Shown here in pieces: positions 53,839 through 62,024 of a stretch of DNA of 64,000 bases. The position numbers and the translations under genes were made by a program. The first letter of the stretch is position 1, and every line of letters starts with the position of its first letter. Below the pieces are notes generated by a model, which worked only from the letters and a program-made list of their open reading frames with translations, did no database searches and had not been told where the DNA came from. The stretch is from Gracilariopsis chorda (Eukaryota; Rhodophyta; Florideophyceae; Gracilariales; Gracilariaceae), in assembly GCA_003194525.1 (NCBI GenBank), contig NBIV01000072.1:62001-126000 (forward strand), in the 5' to 3' direction.

Positions 53839-56813
53839 GAAGCCTCTCTTCGTTTCTGGTTGGCATAGTACACCTTTCGAGCTTGTGCGACTGCCAAGTT
53901 ATCCCTTGCAGCAGACTGAAACATCTTACGTCGTTCCAGTGTTTCAATTGCAGCACCACACTGTTCACCAGTTCCTGTGTCCGTCCTGAATTGCGACTGT
54001 GGCAAGAATCCGAGGTCCACCTCGAACGGAGTGAGCTCTGTGCTTTTGTGTCTCGTAGAGTTGTATTCGAACTCCAACGCGCTTAGCATCAAATCCCAAT
54101 CCTTGGGATTCTTCTTGATAACCTGCCGTAACATCTGACTCAAAGTACGGATAGTGTTCTCACTTTGTCCTTCCGTCTGCGGGTGTCCCTTAGTTGCCAT
54201 GTTCTTCTCGATGTTCAAAATCTCTGTGATACCTTCAAAATACTTCGCTGTGAATAGAGAATCTCTGTCCAAGATGATCTTGATGGGCATTCCGTGTTTA
54301 GAAAATACGTTATCAAACAAAATTTGAACTGCATCGGCGGAAGCGATTTCCTTATTCGTAGGAATGAAAATGCCGCGTTTCGATAGTTTCTCAACAATGA
54401 CAAATACTGAGTCATTCCCTCTCTCTGATGTAGGGAATTCTGTCAAGAAATCCATCGTCAATACCTCCCAACATCGGTTAGGAATTGCATGAGGTTGTAG
54501 CATTCCCTTTCTTCTCGAACGTTCTTCTTTCTTATTTTGACAATCATGGCAAGAACCAATGAACATAGTGACTTCTTTGTACATTCCTCTCCAGTAGAAG
54601 TGTTTCGCGCACTGATAGAAGGTTTTCTCAACTCCAAAATGAGCGGATGTGTGGACTTCAGCAATGACTTCGTTTCGTAGGTTTCTTGTTTTTGGTACGA
54701 AAAGTCTTTTGGAGCCTGCTACAGTCCAGTACAGCTTGTTGTCCTCCATTTGGTAGTTGCCACCATACATCTGTACCTTCTTCGAGTGTGGTCCTTCTTT
54801 CGTCAAAAGCCAAGCAATTAATTCCGTGGACCATTTTTCCTTCGTGTAGCTCTCCTGTATTCTTCGTACAGGAGTACTGTCTTTCCAACGTAGCGCTTTC
54901 AACATCACTGAGCTTTCCATTTTCCTGCTCAAAGCATCCGCCGCACCGTTCTTCGACCCTGATAGACGCTCCACTGTGAAATTGTAGCTCTCTAGCTCAT
55001 CTATCCATCGCATCTGTCTACCTGTCAGTTTGGCCTTCGACTGTAGATATATGATTGGTTCATGATCTGTTTTCAAGATGAAGGGCCTATCTCGGAGGTA
55101 GAATGCCCACTTTCTTAGTGCAATCATTACTGCTAAGAGCTCTTGATCACCTGTGTCCCATCTCGTCTCTGTGTTGGTCAATCTGTGAGAGAGGTATGCG
55201 ACTGGATGACCTTCTTGCTCCAACGTGGCTCCCACAGCATACTTCGACGCATCAGTAGTCAGGACGAATGGTTTGGCCGACGAAGGGTGTCTTAGAAGAG
55301 GTGCATTTGTTCACAACTGCTTAGCATTCTTGAACGCATTCTCTTCTCCTTCTCGCAATCTGATCTCCTTCTCGCGCATTATGTTGGTCAAAGGCAATAC
55401 AACACCAGAGTAGTTCTTCATAAAGCGTCTGTAGAAGTTAGCAAGGCCTAAAAATGTTTGAACTTCCTTCACATTCTTTGGTGTGGGCCAGCCTACAACT
55501 GCTTTCACCAAACGTCTCTGTGTGCTTATGCCCTTGGAAGTAACGTTGTAACCCAAGTACTCTACTTCTTCATGTCCAAAGCTGCACTTGCTCGGTCGTA
55601 GGTAGAGTTTGTGTCTTCGTAGAATCTCGAATACACGTCTCAGATGTCCCTTGTGTTCTTCTGCCGTGTTACTGTACATCAGAATATTGTCCAGATACAT
55701 TACCATGCATTCGCCAAGAAGCTCTTGAAATACACTTGCTGGTAGTCTTGAAAACGCTGCTGGAGCGTTCGTCAAACCAAAACACAAGACACGCCATTCG
55801 AAAGAACCAAACCGGGTCCTAATAGCTGTCTTATGACAGTCTTCTTCTTTCAGTCTCGTCTGATGATAACCCCAAATGAGATCCAGCTGGGAAAAGATTG
55901 TTTTCCCAGCTACCTGATCGATAGTCTCATCAATCAGAGGGATAGGGCTTGAATCAGGAATCGTGATCTTATTCAAAGCCCTATAATCGCGTACCAGGCG
56001 AAGATCGCCATTCGCTTTCTTAATAAAGAATACTGGCGCGCCGAAAGGAGAAGATGAAGGACGAAGCATTCCTCTATCAATGTACTTCTGCAGTTGAACT
56101 TTCAGTTCTTTCAGCTCCTTTGGCAATAGGAGAATCACAGGTCGTACGGGAGGGGTTTCTCCTGGTCTCTAGGTGATTTCAAAATCCATTCCTTGGCTTG
56201 TTGGGATTTCTTTTGGCAATTCCTCACGAAAAATGTCTTGATACTCTGCGATTATATCTTCGAAGTCTTTGCGGGCTTCCACTTTTTCCAAGTGGGATGG
56301 AATACTTTCAGTAATCCGTGCCATGTATAAATCCCAGTTGCCATTCTTCAATACACGAGCCATGTTCTTAAAAAACATTCTATTCACAAAGGTTGTGGTG
56401 CTGGATTTTGAACTCTTCCTTGGTAGAACCTTCACTCGTGAGCCGTCCCGTTTCGTTAACGTCAAGGCGTTACTGGACCAGTTAACCTCTGGGTTGTGGT
56501 TCGTTAACCATGATCTTCTGATAAATAACAGTGGTGTGTTGTCTTCGCTGTCCATATCTAGAAGAAACACACTTTCTGTAGCCAAGCATCCCTTGATGTT
56601 CAAAACTGCTGTTACTTGACCTACGACAGGCCTAACAGTCTTGTCCCCAAGTTCCACTTTGACGTTTTCTGTGTTCTCAATCTCAAAACCAAACTTCTTA
56701 GCAGTGGCCAATGCCAAGAAGTTGTGGGACGCGAACGAATCAAGTACCACTGTCACAGGATGTCCCCCAAAATGTGCGTCATACATCCGGTTTTTCTCTT
56801 CTGCCACAGTCAT
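53839..56813 (-). pseudogene. Protease, RT, RNase H and integrase of element B
   Basis: One register with TAG at 56169 and TGA at 55311. Protease site: TVVLDSFASHNFLALA (D-S-F-A instead of D-S-G-A). RT: LQKYIDRGMLRPSSSPFGAP, FSQLDLIWGYHQTRL and MVMYLDNILMYSN, where the second catalytic Asp is Asn. RNase H: AKPFVLTTDASKYAVGATL, FILKTDHEPIIYLQ, AADALSRKM. Integrase: HFGVEKTFYQCAKHFYWRGM with CHDCQNKKEE, then VLTMDFLTEFP, IKIILDRDSLFTAKYF and TEGQSENTIRTL (triad present). It ends at KRREA where element C is inserted. Confidence 0.93.
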
Positions 56814-56869
56814 TGCAGAAAGACGAGGCCTCTCACTACAACTTCCGAGAGCCGCCGCAGCGTGGGGCT

Positions 56870-57868
56870 TTAATCGTTTTTTGTGTTGGCCTTCGCTTCA
56901 GCCACCCCTTCAGGGCGACAAGGATGCTTCGGGTCGCTCCAGCCTTTTCTACCACATTTCAAACACCTGTCATACTTTCTGTACAAATTGTTCTCCCCTT
57001 TCTTGGCTGGACCCCAACAACCGGAATTGTAGTCCTTAGCATCCTTCCTGTTTTCTAAGGTCTTTTTTCCTCTCTCAGTCTTCTTGTTATCGCCCCCTTT
57101 GCTGTCTTCGTTAGAATTCTTCTGAAATTCGCCACTAAGTTTTATAGAAAGCTCCAGCGTTCTAGCATAACCATAGGATACATGAATGCTCGGGCGACCT
57201 GTGCGATCAAGGGGTTGAGAGTCCGGGAAGCGTTCTGCAAATTTTCCTTTGTAAGCTTTAGGCAAGCAGTTGAAAAAGTAGATGTACGATTCATTAGGCG
57301 GAGTGCGACACAGCGAAATCAAATCCTTGAAGAGCCCAAGATGTTCATTCAAGTCCTTAGAATCTTTCAGTTTGATATCCATTAACTGCAGTCGAGCAGC
57401 GGCTCTCTTGTTTGTCGGTACGAACTCATGACTCATTTCTTGCTTCAGTTTTGCGACAGTTTTAGGCTTCTGATTTTCGCGTTCTAAACAAAGTATCCAG
57501 GATGCTGCTCGATCTTGCAAGTGACATTCAGCGAGAGCAAACATCGTTTCCTCTGGTTAGTTGCTCAATAAGCCGTAATTCTCGATTGAATAGAAAAAGC
57601 TTTTCATCCGCTCGGATTTGCGATCTGTGACTGATCCTTTAAAGATTGGAACTGATTGAGCCTTGAATGCACTAGCTCTAATATTGGAGTGGCCTCCATG
57701 ATCACTCTGTAGGTCATTCAACTGACTCTGGAGAGTCGAAATGAGATTGGCCTGGTTCTGAACAGTATTTTGCAGTTGTGTCAGCTGCTGCAGAATCTCT
57801 GAGACATCTACTGTGTGGGCGACCTCGTTCTCAGCGCCGTTCCTACGGTTTCGCGTTCCAGAGCTCAT
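56870..57868 (-). pseudogene. Gag of element B, one nonsense codon
   Basis: From the ATG at 57868: a leucine- and glutamine-rich coiled coil (EILQQLTQLQNTVQNQANL), then the conserved capsid start (SVPIFKGSVTDRKSERMKSF), a TAA at 57557, and in the same register HLQDRAASWILCLERENQ, IYFFNCLPKAYKGKFAERF and a zinc motif CLKCGRKGWSDPKHPC. The protease frame begins 57 bp downstream in another register. Homologous to Gag of A (59111-60063). Confidence 0.9.
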
Positions 57869-57922
57869 ATTCGGTAGATATGAGTGTTTGCGTGTCTGGG
57901 CCGTTTAGCGGATAGCATCCAC

Positions 57923-57936
57923 CCTAGATGCTACCA
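57923..57936 (-). other. Primer-binding site of element B
   Basis: The minus strand reads TGGTAGCATCTAGG two bases from the 5' LTR end (57939). Same core as in element A. Confidence 0.65.
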
Positions 57937-57938
57937 AA

Positions 57939-58143
57939 TGTGAGAGAGGAGCGATATCGACAATTGAACTTCACGTTTACACACTGCAACGATGGAAGCT
58001 GCTGCTTCTCATCATCTTGATACCAAAAGCCGTTCCTCTTATAGGAAGGGTTTTGGTATTTGAATTCTATTGAGCGATATGAATTTGAAATGAACGGGTG
58101 CTAGGTAATACTATAAGGAGTCGTCACGTAATACTATATTACA
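57939..58143 (-). repeat. 5' LTR of element B
   Basis: 205 bp, TGTGAGAG to TATTACA, followed by the target repeat ATGGC at 58144-58148. Confidence 0.93.
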
Positions 58144-58148
58144 ATGGC

Positions 58149-59054
58149 CTCCGTAATGAACCGAATAGGGCTCGCATCATGTATTTTGATCTTGTTCAGG
58201 GCCCTGTAATCACATATCACTTGAGGATCACCACTCTTCTTCTTGATAAAAAATACAGGGGCTCCAAATTGGGACTAGGAAGGACGTACTAAACCTCTAT
58301 CCAGATACTTTTGTAGCTGACGTTCCAACTCCTCCAGCTCTTGAGGTGAGACTCTGATGACTGGTCTGATGGGGGGCTTTGAACCAGGAACAAGCTTGAT
58401 TTCAAATTCCATACAGCGTGGCGGTGGTAACTCGTCTGGTACCTCTTCTTTGAAAATGTAATTAAACTCCCTCAACAGTTCTGTGCACTCAGGAGCGCAT
58501 TTAGCGTTTGGAATTTGTTCATTGTCGCTCTTTTCTAGACTTAATCGGACGGAGTACAATTCACAATTCCCCTTCTTGACTTTTTTGGCCATTCTTTTCA
58601 ACGAAATCTTTTGGAACTGTATCTTCCTGTATTCATTACTCCTCGACCGTCTCGGGTGAGCTCGGACGACGGACCCATCCGATCTTGGGAGTGTGAAAGA
58701 CCTTGTTTCCCAATCGATATTTGGATGATGCTTTTCTAACCATCCGCGTCCCAAAATTAATAGCGGGCGCGAGTCTGGTTCTTTAACGTCAGTGAGATAT
58801 ATTTCTTCGTCACTGACGTGGCCATTGATGTCCAGGAGGTCTCTTTCTATGCCTCTTACTTCTGTCTTAGAAACGTCTCCAAGTTGCACTTGCAGGTCCT
58901 TCACGTCCTTGATTTCTAATCCAAGCTTCTTTACCTCCTGGGTGGAGATAAAGTTATGAGAGGCAAAAGAATCTATCACTGTTTGAACAGGTTTTCTGTT
59001 GATTATTCCGTCATACTTCAAGTTCTCATCATCTGCAAAACCAATTGCAGACAA
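58149..59054 (-). pseudogene. Protease and N-terminal RT of element A-right
   Basis: The frame 58275-59054 gives a protease with VIDSFASHNFISTQEV (again D-S-F-A) and LILGRGWLEKHHPNIDWETR, then RT fingers up to RGLVRPS. A TAG at 58275 interrupts; the same register goes on with FGAPVFFIKKKSGDP towards the B insertion. Much closer to intact than the A-left counterpart. Upstream, a short out-of-frame gap separates it from gag. Confidence 0.88.
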
Positions 59055-59110
59055 CTATGGCACAATTTCATCTGGTACGCCGGTAGATGCCGCCCTTCTG
59101 AGCAGCATAC

Positions 59111-60063
59111 TTAGTTTTTCGAAGGACGAGAATCCAGTCCCCTACCCTTCCTACAAGCATGATTTGGGTCGCTCCATCCTTTCAAACCGCATTCGAAGCA
59201 TCTATCGTGTTTCCTGTAAAGGCCATGTTCTCCACGTTTAACATTTCCACATGAAACGGAGTCTGGGTCCTTCTCAACCTTTCGTTCTGTATTCCGCTTG
59301 ACAGATTTGCTGTGCTGGTTTGATTTCTTTGAATATTTGTTCTTCTCCGTTATCTTTCCAGCGTAACTCTGCTGCTTTCGACTCCCTCCAGACAGCGGTA
59401 GAGATAACTCTAAATTTCTGGCATAGTCGTAAGCAGATTGAATGGAAGGCGAACTTGACTGATTGATTGGCTGCGACGTGGGAAACGTCTCTGCAAACGT
59501 CGCCTTGAAAGTACTTGGTAGGCCGTCGAAGAAGTAAATGTATGCTTCGTTGTTTGCATTGCCAAAGATAGAAATTAAGTCTTCGAACTTTGTAATATGG
59601 TCATCCAGGCACGTAGAATCTTTCATACGTAAGTCCATGAGCTGGACTCGAGCCACAGCCTTCTCGTTGGCCGGCACGAATTCTTGAAGCTTTGCCTTTT
59701 GCAGCTCCTCCAAGGACTTTGGTTTGCGCTTCTCTTTCTCAAGACGTATCATCCAAGGAGCCGCCCTGTCTCGCAAGTAACATTTTGTAAGGTCAGCATG
59801 TTTTCCGTCAAATAATTACAGAGATTGCCATATTTCTGAATCGAATAGAAGCTTTTCAACTTCTTCGATTTCCTGTCTTCCACTTTTCCTGTAAACATCG
59901 AAATAAGGGGTGTTTTGATAGAAATTCTGCCTATCGACGTCTTCTGAGATTGTACCGTAATCCCTTTCGTACCATTCAGACGTGCTTGTAGCTTTGCAGT
60001 GCGCTCGTTCTGGTTCTTCAAGGTATTCTTCAAGCTTTGCACTTCATCTTGCAAAGCATTCAA
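59111..60063 (-). pseudogene. Gag of element A-right
   Basis: N-terminal coiled coil and linker at 59749-60063 (ALQDEVQSLKNTLKNQNERT, ISMFTGKVEDRKSKKLKSF). After a frame change near 59780, the capsid and zinc part lies at 59111-59776 (WMIRLEKEKRKPKSLEE, CFECGLKGWSDPNHAC). Apart from this shift it is open, whereas A-left has two further indels. Confidence 0.88.
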
Positions 60064-60162
60064 CGTCGAACTGTGACGTTCTGATTTCTCGACTCCATGC
60101 CGTGCGTCACACGAGGCATTTTTCTGTGCGTACGGAACAATTCGTGTGAGAAAGAAGTCCTT

Positions 60163-60175
60163 TAGATGCTACCAA
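60163..60175 (-). other. Primer-binding site of A-right
   Basis: TTGGTAGCATCTA on the minus strand, one base inside the 5' LTR, identical to A-left. Confidence 0.65.
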
Positions 60176-60176
60176 C

Positions 60177-60384
60177 TGTAACAGAGTGATGTGGATACTC
60201 TGCTTTTTACAACATCAAAATCAGTTTAAAATTTCAGACAAAGAGACTGCTCGATCTCCTTTTTTCATAAGCAAATTAGAGGTGTGCTTATATATTCAAG
60301 CTACGGTTGCAGTTTGAATTCGTAATTCAAACTGAGGTATGGTCGTAATCGCTATGCGTCCGTTCTCGAAGTCATTATGTTACA
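60177..60384 (-). repeat. 5' LTR of A-right (208 bp)
   Basis: TGTAACAG to ATGTTACA, identical by eye to 2906-3113. The pentamer GCTCT after it corresponds to GCACT before 36153. Confidence 0.92.
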
Positions 60385-61624
60385 GCTCTCTTGAAAACTC
60401 TTGTGATATATGTGAGCATCATCTTGGTACTATCGGGACGCTCAACGACGATATAAGTCCTTACTCTACATTACTCAAGTGGAAATGGTTTAAAAACTTT
60501 CTGTAGCTTGAGAGCATCAGCACAATCGAATAGTGCCAATAGATGGTAGACTACAGAAAATAAAGAGTGACCCTAAACAAGGCCAAACGAAAAGAATCAA
60601 TGATAATAATGCAAACAATACAACAGCCCACTAATCGCGCTGAAAAAAATAACGGCAACAACACGTGTTCTATCAGAACCTCAGATCTATCGCAGTGTCA
60701 AAAAACCTTGGTAAGCAGTACTTACAACCGAGACCTCAGATCTAGTGCTTGATTTACACTGGACTTGCTACGCAACTCGGGATAAAATGAAAGGTTAACA
60801 CAACTTCACAACACCAACACAGGACATGAACCAAAACCCAAGATTGAAGATAATATCAGTAGTGTGACGGGCTAGTGGCCAGATTCAACAGGCAGCTCTG
60901 GAGAAACGTTAAGATGCCTAATGTTGAGAGGTTAATTGGTGCTTGTTGTTAGTTTTGGCCCTCCCCTTCCCGATGTCGTAGCGAGGATGAGTAAAGAACT
61001 CAACATTTTATAGAACAACTTTATCCTGGCTGACGCAGGAATACTAAGAGAGCCTTCGCAGAAGTAACACGTTTTATCAAATAAGACGCTATTTTATTGC
61101 TGTTACTGCAGTGAACATATTGTATAAAAGCATTCGGTTCTGCTTTTTTCTGCATTAATTCTTGTTCTACCAAGACGTCCATCAATATGGCTTAACATCA
61201 ACATCCTAACCAAATGCGGCTTATTTCAGAGATTTCTGAAGATCCTTCGTCAGAACTGATTTGTAAACGCAGTGGTTTCATAGATGGTGAAGCGTCCAAA
61301 GCAGTGCCTTCCCCTAGAGAATTGCTCCCAGTTCAAGCACAGTTTAGTTTGAGATCCCAGCAAGCGCCACAGAACCATCGTACGGTGTTGCCGAGTTTGG
61401 TGATTTGCTCGTAGATCTTGCATGCGGTAGTCAAAGATTTTAAAGATGCAGCCCCCACTCTAACATCGTTTAAAGTGTCTGCCTCACTTATAATTACGAG
61501 GTATTCGCATAACCTGAGTTAATGCGTCGCCCTACCCTGTACTTTCACGCCAATAAAACCCTGTCCTGATATTTACCTTATCCATCACACGTCGCCGCAG
61601 AGTTCGGAACAGTAGGAAGCACAG
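60385..61624. repeat. Duplicated flank, copy 2
   Basis: Nearly identical to 3114-4353 (differences seen near 60547 and 60713). No gene. It ends at CACAG, where element F begins. Confidence 0.9.
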
Positions 61625-61980
61625 TGTGACGCTGAGTAGTTCTACTCGCCTGCGTCCGTCGCTGTGGTCTGTCGAGGGAGCTTGGCAGACACGGGACGAC
61701 GAGAGCGGGATGGCGCGGTAGGTTTCTCCGGTAGTGGAAGCCCGCCCATCTGTAAGCCGTTCGGCCAACTTGGACCAATGGCGTCCAGTGATTGGAGGAC
61801 ATGGTACCGCCGGGCGGCCGGCGGCGGTAGTGAGTAGGTCTAATAAAGGTGAGCCCGGTCAGGCCAGAGAGGGAACAACAGAACTGACCTCAAGTCCCCG
61901 CGGCCGGTGCAGCACCAACTCTGTGTTTGCCTGCCCCTTGGTCGTTCGACCTGATTCCCTTTCAGCCCCGCAACGTCACA
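61625..61980 (+). repeat. Tentative 5' LTR of element F
   Basis: It starts TGTGACGC; a plausible end is AACGTCACA near 61981, similar to the CGCCACA end of the H LTR. No second copy is in the window, so the right boundary is a guess. The sequence before the start is CACAG. Confidence 0.5.
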
Positions 61981-62024
61981 GTATATACTCCATCGCGCGA
62001 GGGTATTGGAGTTGACTGGAAATC

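Larger units (their letters stand above)
42195..58143 (-). mobile_element. Ty3/gypsy element B, inserted in A and interrupted by C
   Basis: 205-bp LTRs at 42195-42399 and 57939-58143, five differences. The target repeat ATGGC is at 42190-42194 and 58144-58148, and A-left has the uninterrupted site at 866-880. Gag (56870-57868) and Pol (53839-56813, then 42390-42857) read right to left. Pol is split by element C after the codons for KRREA near 53840. Four nonsense codons and an RT active-site change (YLDN) make it inactive. Net length without C is about 5 kb. Confidence 0.95.
36153..60384 (-). mobile_element. Ty3/gypsy element A-right, host of a four-level nest
   Basis: Its LTRs are at 36153-36359 (3') and 60177-60384 (5'), about 89 percent identical. 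Flanking pentamers GCACT and GCTCT match at four of five positions. Its own sequence is in pieces: 36153-36859, 39312 to about 40130, about 40942-42194 and 58144-60384, about 5 kb together. The interruptions are a Harbinger transposon, a hAT fragment and element B with everything inside it. The pieces join into one colinear Gag-Pol (with damage), homologous throughout to element B and to A-left. Confidence 0.92.
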
